This document shows, in pieces, positions 1 through 6,037 of a DNA stretch of 11,254 bases. Origin of the DNA: Candidatus Methylomirabilota bacterium (lineage in GTDB: Bacteria; Methylomirabilota; Methylomirabilia; Methylomirabilales; 2-02-FULL-66-22). The notes under the pieces are model-generated. The model was given only the letters and a program-made list of their open reading frames with translations. It did no database searches and was not told the DNA's origin. The stretch covers positions 1 to 11,254 of the forward strand of contig JACQVO010000032.1 in the NCBI GenBank assembly GCA_016209725.1. The letters are read 5' to 3'. Position 1 is the stretch's first letter; the number at the start of each line of letters is the position of its first letter. The position numbers were made by a program, and so were the translations under genes.

Positions 1-53
1 AGATGATCCAGGACACGGCCTATCGGTTGGCCAAGAAGACGTACAAGCTCTGA
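1..53 (+). CDS. 3' end of an unidentified gene
   Basis: This is the last 16 codons of a gene that begins left of the window; positions 1-2 belong to a split codon. The frame starting at base 3 reads MIQDTAYRLAKKTYKL and ends in TGA at 51-53. The basic, lysine-rich tail is unremarkable and does not identify a family. The frame starting at base 2 is also open until about 134, but it would run through the inverted repeat that begins at 66, so the frame ending at 53 is preferred. The gene converges on the minus-strand transporter run. No function can be assigned from so short a piece. Confidence 0.4.
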   Translation, partial: MIQDTAYRLAKKTYKL

Positions 54-65
54 CCCGAAATTACC

Positions 66-215
66 AACCGCCAAGGCGCCAAGAACGCCAAGGCCGAAGT
101 AGGTGGTTGGGGGGAAACGAACAAGACTCCTGACCGCCCCATTAGTGCGTTTTCAGGTCCTTCGCTTGAAGGATCGGAACCTCGCATTCTTGGCAACCTT
201 GGCGTCATGGCGGTT
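66..215. repeat. Inverted-repeat element with CGCCAAG heptamer arms (MITE/REP-like)
   Basis: The left arm (66-93) carries three direct copies of CGCCAAG, at 69-75, 77-83 and 86-92. The right arm (188-215) carries the reverse complement with variants: CTTGGCA at 189-195, CTTGGCG at 198-204 and CATGGCG at 206-212. Aligned as an inverted repeat, 22 of 28 positions match, starting with AACCGCCA on both sides. The interior of about 94 bp has no convincing gene, but holds a compact hairpin at 156-175 (8-bp stem with one G-T pair, loop GCTT). A TTTTT tract at 221-225 follows the right arm. The element fills the gap between two convergent genes. From memory, similar CGCCAAG-rich repeats recur in many environmental bacterial genomes. 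It is probably a non-autonomous repeat rather than a regulatory site. Confidence 0.6.
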
Positions 216-237
216 CAAACTTTTTCTCGGATCAGGG

Positions 238-1338
238 TCAACTGCGGTCAGGTGATTCCGGCGGCGGGTTCGGGCGGCGAGGCCCGACAACCCACAGGAG
301 CGCCGGCGACACGACAGCCATCGCGAGTCCAACCCAGAGAGCCGTCGCGTAGCTTCCGGTCAGGTCGAAGATGCGGCCAGCCGCCCACGGCCCGGACGCA
401 AGCGCCAAGCAGATCACGGTATAGAGGGCTCCGTAGATCGTGGAGAATCCCGGCCCCCCGAACAGATCGCTGGCCACCGCCGGAAACACCGGGGACAGCA
501 CGCTGTATCCCAATCCGATCAGCAGAGCGTAGAGGTACGGGAGGGAGTTGGCCCCGATGCTGACCAGCCCCACCGCTCCCCCGACAGTCGCGGCAATCAG
601 CGCAGGCACGCCGTGGTCCACGAGGTACGCGACTTGGTGGATCATCAGCATCTGGGTCACACAGTTTCCCATGAAATAGACGCCCGCCAGCCCCCAGAAG
701 CGCCTGGACCTGACGGCCGCTGCCAGCGTCCAATACCCGCCTGCGCTGGCGAGCGCCTCCGGTCTGTGAGGTCCGAACGAGCCTTCCTCGAACGACGGCG
801 GGTCCTTGACGAGCCAGAACGCGGCCGGCAGCCCCCAGCCCACGGTCACAACGGCCAGGACCCGGAAGGTCCAGCGCCAGCCCACCCCATCAATCAGAAT
901 CTGGGACAAAGGAACGAACCCGAAAATCCCTGCCCCGATCCCCGCGGAGGCGATCCCCATCGCGGTGCCCACGCGATGCGGAAACCACCCTCGGACGAGC
1001 ACCACCAGGGGGACCCACCCGTTCAGACTGATCCCCAGCGCGGTGATCACGCCGAAGGCCATGTACAGGTGCCACCACGTGGTGGTCTCCGCCGAGAGCA
1101 CCAGTCCGATCGCCATCACAACCACGCCCACAAGGATGACGCGCCTGGGTCCGACGCGGCGGAGGATCCAGCCGATCACCGGACCGAGGCCGCCGTGGAT
1201 CAGGCTGAGGAAGGAGAAGGCACCTGTGACGAGGGAGCGGCTCCAGCCGAATTCCCGGACGAGGGCGACGAGGAAGACCGAGTAGGATTCACCAAGCCCA
1301 TCACGGCTGGCCCGACTGCCGAGTTGCCAGGTCGCCAA
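238..1338 (-). pseudogene. Degenerate MFS transporter, last copy of a four-paralog array
   Basis: From SYSVFLVALVREFGW onward the product aligns along its length with the three intact paralogs upstream. It shares the RGWFPxRVGTAMGIASAG segment, the TM7 motif TQMLMIHQVAYLVDHG and the proline-rich end PRRPNPPP. Two lesions are visible. First, homology to the TM1 start is missing: only about 22 codons separate the preceding gene's stop (1355-1357) from SYSV, and they encode a non-homologous polar stretch. The best in-frame start is TTG at 1336-1338 after a G-run, giving 366 residues against about 420 for the paralogs. Second, SIGANSLPYLY (near 544-558) joins sequences that the paralogs separate by 39 further residues: the end of TM8, the GxLSDRxGR loop 8/9 and TM9. 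Losing an odd number of membrane spans should invert the topology of TM10-12. The ATG at 1458 would add an arginine-rich shadow of the upstream gene and is not believable. The frame is otherwise open, so decay is recent or the gene is still expressed. Confidence 0.65.
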
Positions 1339-1354
1339 ATTGCCCCCCCGCCCC

Positions 1355-2614
1355 TCAGCGGTTGTCCGGCGGCGGGTGCGGATGCCGCGGCGCTGCAAGC
1401 CACATGAACATGGGGGCCAGGAGTGCGCTCGCGAAGGCCACCCACAACGCCGCCGCATAGCCCCCGGTCAGGTCGAAGATCTTCCCTGCGCCCCAGGAAC
1501 CCACGGCGGCTCCCAGGCAGAGGAGGGCGTACAGCGTTCCGAAGATCGTTGCGAAGTTCGGGCCGCTGAAAAGGTCGCTGGCCGCAGCCGGAGTCAAAGG
1601 CGAGGTTCCTCCATAGCCCAGCCCGATCAGCACACCGTACAGATAGGGCAAGGCGGACGTCGGGTGCGCGCCCGCCAGAGCCAGAACCCCGATACTGGCG
1701 ACGACACACCCGAAGGCCAGACTGTAGGCGACTTCCCGGCCCGTCCGATCCGAGAGCACTCCCCAGGTCATCTTGCCCACGATGCTTGCCACCCCCACGA
1801 CGCTGCCCACCGCCGCCGCCGCCAGGACAGGCATGCCGTGATCCACCAGATAGGCCACTTGGTGGACCAGCAGCATCTGGGTGACAACGTTCCCCGTGAA
1901 GAACACCCCGGCGAGCGCCCAGTAATGCCGGTCCCTGACTGCGTGCGCCAGCGTCCAGGACACGCCGGTTTGGGGGAGCGGCTGACCGTCTCGAGGCATG
2001 GCTGATGAGTCGGCCTGGGGGGTGGGCGGGTCCCGAATCAACCAGACAGTTGCGGGGACCACCCATCCGACGATCAGAACGGCCAGGATGCGAAAGGCCC
2101 AGCGCCAGCCACACCACTCGATCAGGAACTGGGCCAGCGGAACCAGTCCGGAGATCCCCACGCCGATCCCCGCGGAGGCGATTCCCACCGCTGTCCCTAC
2201 CCGATCGGGAAACCATCCCCGGACGATGACCACTGAGGGAACCCACCCGGCGATGCCGACCCCCATCGCAGTGATCCCCCCGAAGGCCACGTAGAGATGC
2301 CACCACTCGGTCGTCTCGGCGGTCAGGAGCAGACCGATTCCAAGCAGGGCAGCGCCCGCCAAAAGAGGTCGCCGGGGCCTGAGGCGCTCCGCCAACCACC
2401 CGGCCATCGGACTGACGGAACCGTGGATCAGGAGAAAGACCGAAAAACCTCCCGCCACGACCGAACGGTCCCAGCCGAACTCGCGGAGGAGCGCGACGAG
2501 GAACACAGAGTACGAGTACCATACCCCGTACAGCATGGCGAGATTGATGAAGATGGCGCCAATGATGCTCCAGCCGCCTTGGGGGGAACCTGACGATTCT
2601 GGTGCCATCTTCAT
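1355..2614 (-). CDS. MFS transporter, YcxA-like / monocarboxylate-type (third paralog)
   Basis: This 419-residue, 12-TM major facilitator protein of the inner membrane probably moves a small organic anion; the substrate is unknown. The family call rests on the pattern seen in oxalate:formate antiporter-like and monocarboxylate-type carriers: WYSYSVFLVALLREFGW at TM1, the arginine-rich loop 2/3 (GWLAERLRPRR), RGWFPDRVGTAVGIASAG at TM4-5, a hydrophilic central loop near residues 195-215, TQMLLVHQVAYLVDHG in TM7, and a complete GVLSDRTGRE loop 8/9. The ATG at 2612-2614 gives a 22-residue leader before the TM1 phenylalanine, exactly as in the first and second paralogs. An AAAGGG about 11 nt upstream is a weak ribosome site. 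The start lies 31 nt past the stop of the second paralog, so the two are likely co-transcribed. The second paralog is its closest relative here; 36 of 44 residues match between TM5 and the central loop. Confidence 0.9.
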   Translation of the reverse strand: MKMAPESSGSPQGGWSIIGAIFINLAMLYGVWYSYSVFLVALLREFGWDRSVVAGGFSVFLLIHGSVSPMAGWLAERLRPRRPLLAGAALLGIGLLLTAETTEWWHLYVAFGGITAMGVGIAGWVPSVVIVRGWFPDRVGTAVGIASAGIGVGISGLVPLAQFLIEWCGWRWAFRILAVLIVGWVVPATVWLIRDPPTPQADSSAMPRDGQPLPQTGVSWTLAHAVRDRHYWALAGVFFTGNVVTQMLLVHQVAYLVDHGMPVLAAAAVGSVVGVASIVGKMTWGVLSDRTGREVAYSLAFGCVVASIGVLALAGAHPTSALPYLYGVLIGLGYGGTSPLTPAAASDLFSGPNFATIFGTLYALLCLGAAVGSWGAGKIFDLTGGYAAALWVAFASALLAPMFMWLAAPRHPHPPPDNR

Positions 2615-2645
2615 GGGACTCGGCAGCCCTTTACGGAGAGGGGAT

Positions 2646-3923
2646 TCAGGCTATTGCGTCAATGGTGCGCGGGGGGGGCGGGTTGGGGCGGCGCGGGGCC
2701 ACAGCCCAAAGAAAAATGGGCGAGAGCACCGCCATCCCCAGGCCGATCCAAAGCGCCACGGCATAGCTTCCCGTCCGATCGAAGATCTCGCCGGCGCTCC
2801 ATGCACCCGAGGCAGCCCCCAGACAAAGCGCCGTGTAGGCCGTGGCAAAGATTGTCGAAAACGCCGGCCCACCGTACAGATCGCTGGCCGCCGCAGGCGT
2901 CAGCGGCGCGATCCCCCCATAGCCAACCCCGATCAGCATTGCGTATAGGTACAGCAGGCTGGATGTTGGGTATCTCCCGGCCAGGGCAAGGACACCGATG
3001 CTGCCAATGACGCATCCGAACGACAGGGCGTATGCCAACTCGCGACCGACCCGATCCGAGAAAACTCCCCATCCGACCTTGCCCGCGATGCTGGCCAGCC
3101 CCGCCACGCCGCCGACCGTGGCGGCCACCATCGCCAGGACCCCGTGGTCCACGAGGTAAGCGACCTGATGGACGAGAAGCATCTGCGTGACGAAATTCCC
3201 CGTGAGATACACCCCGGCCAGCCCCCAGAAGCGCCAGTCTCGTACCGCGGTCGCGAGCGTCCAGTACACCCCTGTCCCCGGAACCGCGTCGGCGCTCCGG
3301 GACCCCGTTGAGGATCCAGGGGCCGTAGGGGAGGGCGGGTCCCGTACGAGCACAGCGGTGGCGGGGAGCACCCATCCGACAATCAGGACCGCCAGCACGC
3401 GGAGGGCCCAGCGCCATCCCCACCATTCGATCAGGAACTGGGCGAATGGAACCAGGCCAGAAATCCCCACGCTGATTCCGGCGGAGGCGATTCCAATTGC
3501 CGTGCCTACGCGATCGGGAAACCATCCTCGAACGAGCACCACTGCCGGAATCCACCCAGCCATGCTGATCCCTACCGCGACGATCCCGCCGAAGGCCAGA
3601 TAGAGCTGCCACCATTCGCTGATCTCAGCGGTCAGCAGCAGGCCAAGTCCCAGGACGCACCCACCCACGAGGATGAGCCGTTTTGGCCCGAGGCGCCCCG
3701 CAAGCCACCCGACAAGTGGACTGACGGACCCGTGGACCAGAACGAACACCGAGAACCCACCGGCATCGAGCGAGCGACTCCACCCGAACTCCCGGAGGAA
3801 GGCAACCAAGAGAACCGAATAGCAATACCAGGTCCCTATGACCAGGCCGAGGGTGACGAACGTCGCGGAAACGACGATCCTTCCACGTCGGGCATGGGCG
3901 TTGGCTGCCTTCCGGGTTTCCAC
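2646..3923 (-). CDS. MFS transporter, YcxA-like / monocarboxylate-type (second paralog)
   Basis: This 12-TM major facilitator carrier has 425 residues from the start chosen here. Visible family marks are WYCYSVLLVAFLREFGW (TM1), GWLAGRLGPKR (loop 2/3), RGWFPDRVGTAIGIASAG (TM4-5), TQMLLVHQVAYLVDHG (TM7) and WGVFSDRVGRE (loop 8/9). The GTG at 3921-3923 is preferred: GGAGGA lies three bases upstream, and this start leaves 22 residues before the TM1 phenylalanine, identical to both intact neighbours. ATG at 3969-3971 overlaps the first paralog's stop as ATGA and would give 441 residues by translational coupling. It has no ribosome site and adds an extension the relatives lack. A C8 tract (minus strand; 2671-2678) lies in the proline tail, where slippage would change only the last few residues. 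The substrate is unknown, probably a small carboxylate. Confidence 0.88.
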   Translation of the reverse strand: METRKAANAHARRGRIVVSATFVTLGLVIGTWYCYSVLLVAFLREFGWSRSLDAGGFSVFVLVHGSVSPLVGWLAGRLGPKRLILVGGCVLGLGLLLTAEISEWWQLYLAFGGIVAVGISMAGWIPAVVLVRGWFPDRVGTAIGIASAGISVGISGLVPFAQFLIEWWGWRWALRVLAVLIVGWVLPATAVLVRDPPSPTAPGSSTGSRSADAVPGTGVYWTLATAVRDWRFWGLAGVYLTGNFVTQMLLVHQVAYLVDHGVLAMVAATVGGVAGLASIAGKVGWGVFSDRVGRELAYALSFGCVIGSIGVLALAGRYPTSSLLYLYAMLIGVGYGGIAPLTPAAASDLYGGPAFSTIFATAYTALCLGAASGAWSAGEIFDRTGSYAVALWIGLGMAVLSPIFLWAVAPRRPNPPPPRTIDAIA

Positions 3924-3926
3924 CTG

Positions 3927-3932
3927 TCCTCC
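3927..3932 (-). promoter_or_regulatory. Ribosome binding site deciding the GTG start of the second MFS paralog
   Basis: The minus strand reads GGAGGA, then three bases, then GTG at 3923. The spacing is short but usable. The sequence ahead of the competing ATG at 3971 is C-rich with no purine run. Together with the matched 22-residue leader in the other paralogs, this favours the GTG. Confidence 0.55.
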
Positions 3933-3967
3933 GGCTCCGAGCGGCAACGCAGGTTCCCTGGGGGCCC

Positions 3968-5230
3968 TCATCCGTGGGCAGGTGGGGGATGGGGGCGGCG
4001 CGGCGCCACGATCCACAGGAGTGCGGCCGACAGCACTGCCATTGCCAAAGCCAGCCAGAGCGCAGCGGCGTAGCTGCCGGTGCCGTCGAAGATTCTCCCC
4101 GCGATCCAGGGCCCGGCGCTTGCGCCGAGGGAATTGGCGACGTGCAGCGTCCCGAAGATCGTGGAGAACCGGGGCCCGCTGAACAGCTCACTCGCCGCGG
4201 CGGGGGTCAGGGGCGCGGTCGCCGCATACCCCAGACCCAGCAGGATCGCATACAGGTACGGCAGGCCGGAGGCGGGGGACCGCCCTGCCAGGACGAGGAC
4301 CCCCAGGCTCATGACGAGGCACCCGAAGGCCAGCGTGTACGCGACCTCGCAATTGGTGCGATCCGAGAGGACACCCCACCCCATCTTTCCCGGGACGCTG
4401 CTGAGCCCGACTATCCCGCCCACCAGGGCGGCCGTCAAGGCCGGCACCGAGTGATCCACCAGATACGCCACCTGGTGGACGAGCAGCATCTGGGTGGCGA
4501 TGTTCCCGGTAAAGAAGACCCCCGCCAGCCCCCAGAAGTGAAGGTCCCGGATCGCGGTGGCCAGGGTCCAGTAGGCTCCCCCGTCCATGACCACCCGGTC
4601 AGCGCGCCGCCCCGTGCGAGCGGCAGAGGGCGCAGGAGACGGCGGGTCATGCACCAGGCAGGCGGTCGCGGGGACCACCCATCCCACCACGAGTCCTGCC
4701 AGGATTCGATAGGCCCACCGCCAGCCGACCCGGTCGATCAGGAATTGTGCGGCGGGAACCAGCCCGAAAATTCCCACGCCGATCCCGGCCGAAGCGACGC
4801 CCAGCGCCGTCCCGATCCGGCCGGGAAACCAGCCCCGCACAAGCACCACCGACGGAACCCATCCCGCCGCGGCCAGTCCCACCGCCACAACCCCACCGAA
4901 GGCCAGGTACAAGTGCCACCACGCCGTGACCTGCGCCGTGAGGAGCAGGCCCACCCCCAGCAAACAGCCGCCCCCCAGGATGACTCGCCTCGCGCCGATC
5001 CGGCCGGTCAGCCACCCATTGATGGGCCCCAGGCAGCCGTGAACGATCACGAACAGCGAGAACGCGCCGGCGACGACCGAGCGACTCCAGCCGAATTCCC
5101 GGAGGAAGGCCACGAGAAAGACCGCAAAGCTGTACCAGATCCCATAGACCATGCCCAGGCTGACAAATGTCGCGCCGACGACGCTCCATCCGCGTCGGTG
5201 GCTCCCCTGCGGGTCCATCTCGGTCCGCAT
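3968..5230 (-). CDS. MFS transporter, YcxA-like / monocarboxylate-type (first paralog of the operon)
   Basis: This 420-residue, 12-TM carrier is the promoter-proximal member of the array. TM1 carries WYSFAVFLVAFLREFGW (about 32-48). Loop 2/3 is GWLTGRIGARR (72-82), RGWFPGRIGTALGVASAG spans about 132-149, a hydrophilic central loop covers about 193-218, and TQMLLVHQVAYLVDHS lies near 246-261. In loop 8/9 the motif the other intact copies show as SDRxGRE is SDRTNCE here (289-295), so the usual Gly-Arg is replaced. That may alter conformational gating or substrate range; this is inference. The ATG at 5228-5230 has GGAGGA about 11-12 nt upstream, rather far but the only purine run. A candidate promoter lies at 5275-5303. 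The family transports small organic anions such as oxalate, formate or other carboxylates; the substrate cannot be read from sequence. Confidence 0.9.
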   Translation of the reverse strand: MRTEMDPQGSHRRGWSVVGATFVSLGMVYGIWYSFAVFLVAFLREFGWSRSVVAGAFSLFVIVHGCLGPINGWLTGRIGARRVILGGGCLLGVGLLLTAQVTAWWHLYLAFGGVVAVGLAAAGWVPSVVLVRGWFPGRIGTALGVASAGIGVGIFGLVPAAQFLIDRVGWRWAYRILAGLVVGWVVPATACLVHDPPSPAPSAARTGRRADRVVMDGGAYWTLATAIRDLHFWGLAGVFFTGNIATQMLLVHQVAYLVDHSVPALTAALVGGIVGLSSVPGKMGWGVLSDRTNCEVAYTLAFGCLVMSLGVLVLAGRSPASGLPYLYAILLGLGYAATAPLTPAAASELFSGPRFSTIFGTLHVANSLGASAGPWIAGRIFDGTGSYAAALWLALAMAVLSAALLWIVAPRRPHPPPAHG

Positions 5231-5274
5231 GGCGCGATACGTCCTCCCTGGGGAATTGGGATGCCTGACACCTC

Positions 5275-5303
5275 ACTATGGATCACGCCCGGCTGGATGT
5301 CGA
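5275..5303 (-). promoter_or_regulatory. Candidate sigma70 promoter for the MFS operon
   Basis: On the minus strand TCGACA (5298-5303; 5 of 6 to the -35 consensus) is followed by a 17-bp spacer and CATAGT (5275-5280; 4 of 6 to the -10 consensus). Transcription would begin near 5267, leaving a leader of about 37 nt before the ATG at 5230, which contains the GGAGGA. No better pair was found in this intergenic region on the minus strand. Confidence 0.4.
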
Positions 5304-5306
5304 GCA

Positions 5307-5350
5307 CGGAGGGTCAATTGTCCGCCGGCCAGACCCATGAAGACCCTCCG
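5307..5350. promoter_or_regulatory. Perfect 9-bp inverted repeat upstream of the MFS promoter, candidate operator
   Basis: CGGAGGGTC (5307-5315) and GACCCTCCG (5342-5350) are exact reverse complements, 26 nt apart, with half-site centres 35 bp apart. The pair begins 3 bp upstream of the candidate -35 box of the transporter operon. A short direct repeat CCGGCCAGnCCCA (5325-5337 and 5348-5360) overlaps it. No T-tract follows on either strand, so it is not a rho-independent terminator. The placement suits an activator or a looping repressor; no cognate regulator gene lies adjacent. Confidence 0.35.
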
Positions 5351-5428
5351 GCCAGCCCACGCTGCTGTCGGTCACCCCCTGGCTCGCGCCTTCCGTTCCG
5401 CCAATGGCGGCTGGCAGGGGTTTCCTCC

Positions 5429-5458
5429 TTGACAAGCCAGGAGGCATAGGCGTACCCT
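5429..5458 (+). promoter_or_regulatory. Candidate sigma70 promoter for the small lipoprotein gene
   Basis: A consensus TTGACA (5429-5434) is followed by an 18-bp spacer and TACCCT (5453-5458), which keeps the important first, second and last bases of the -10 box. Transcription would start near 5465, giving a leader of about 75 nt before the ATG at 5540. CCTCC (5424-5428) and GGAGG (5440-5444) flank the -35 box as a small inverted repeat. Confidence 0.45.
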
Positions 5459-5539
5459 GTTTCAAAAGCTGTGTGAGGGTACGCTCCCACCGTCTACACT
5501 GCCCGATGTGGCAGGCCCCCAACGCGGAGGAGTTCGGCA

Positions 5540-5812
5540 ATGCGGACACTCCTCGTGGCATTCCTGATCGGTGCTCTCCTCTCTCTCTCTGCGTGTGCCA
5601 CCTCGCATCCGAAGACGGTCCTGACAGAGACCCAGATGGATGAGATCGGCGCTGACACCGCCGAGATCGGATCGGTCAGGCCGACACCGTCCTTCACGGA
5701 AGGGGCCCCGCCCAGCCTCCAGGGGAACAGCATTCGACCCGATGGGCAGATCGGGCCATCGGAGTCCTTTTCCTTCTTTTCGCGGACTCCGGTGACCATC
5801 GCCCCTCGGTGA
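5540..5812 (+). CDS. Small putative lipoprotein of unknown function
   Basis: The product has 90 residues. The N-terminus MRTLLVAFLIGALLSLSAC is a type II (lipoprotein) signal peptide: one arginine, a hydrophobic core, and the lipobox LSAC with the lipidated cysteine at residue 19. The mature part of about 72 residues is Ser/Pro/Thr-rich, starts acidic (TETQMDEIGADTAEIG) and shows no recognisable domain, so it is probably disordered and anchored to a membrane in the periplasm. The start is well supported: GGAGGAG (5526-5532) ends 7 nt before the ATG. A TTGACA promoter sits upstream at 5429. It is divergent from the transporter operon, and 225 nt separate it from the AsmA gene, so it is probably its own transcript. 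I do not recognise a family; a lineage-restricted entericidin-like or structural lipoprotein is possible. Confidence 0.75.
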   Translation: MRTLLVAFLIGALLSLSACATSHPKTVLTETQMDEIGADTAEIGSVRPTPSFTEGAPPSLQGNSIRPDGQIGPSESFSFFSRTPVTIAPR

Positions 5813-5951
5813 CCGAGCCTCCAGCGCTCCTCTGCACCTTTCACCCGAATCACCGTCGGATGGGTCCAGGCTCTCGTCTCCGGCTCTCGGCACAGGGGCG
5901 GCAGGCAGCCTAAGCCTCGTCTTCGCCGAATCTCGAGACGGTGACAATCGG

Positions 5952-5974
5952 GAGGGGAAATCCCTCGTCTTTTC
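5952..5974 (+). terminator. Weak candidate terminator after the lipoprotein gene
   Basis: GAGGGG (5952-5957), loop AAA and TCCCTC (5961-5966) form a 6-bp stem including one G-T pair, followed by GTCTTTTC. The stem is short, the T-run is interrupted, and it lies about 140 nt after the stop at 5812. It could end the lipoprotein transcript, but the evidence is thin. Confidence 0.25.
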
Positions 5975-5987
5975 CAGAGAGCCAGAT

Positions 5988-6014
5988 TAGAATACCCTTC
6001 GCTCGTTTTCGAGC
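5988..6014 (+). promoter_or_regulatory. Candidate -10 box and 5' leader hairpin of the AsmA gene
   Basis: TAGAAT (5988-5993) matches 5 of 6 bases of the -10 consensus. The position 17 bp upstream (TCGTCT) is a poor -35, so an activator or another sigma factor might be needed. A start near 6000 would put the hairpin GCTCG-TTTT-CGAGC (6001-6014) at the very 5' end of the RNA, a position where stem-loops can protect messages from decay. The ribosome site GGGAGGT (6023-6029) follows, 8 nt before the ATG at 6038. Confidence 0.25.
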
Positions 6015-6037
6015 TGGCACTTGGGAGGTCTGTCGGA

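Noticed and set aside
156..175. Hairpin as a rho-independent terminator
   Set aside because: The stem is good but no T-tract follows it on either strand.
1339..1458. ATG at 1458 as the start of the last transporter copy
   Set aside because: The added 40 residues are an arginine-rich out-of-frame reading of the upstream gene's end, and none of the paralogs has such an extension.
1200..2522. Minus-strand ORF (440 codons) in another frame of the third transporter
   Set aside because: It is Arg/Gly/Pro-rich and overlaps an intact carrier in the same direction. Only its last part near 1290-1320 is useful, as a hint of a frameshift in the decayed copy.
3974..5449. Long plus-strand ORF (491 codons) antisense to the first transporter
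   Set aside because: It is Arg/Pro/His/Gln-rich with no domain pattern, lies opposite a clear membrane protein, and is the usual GC-rich shadow.
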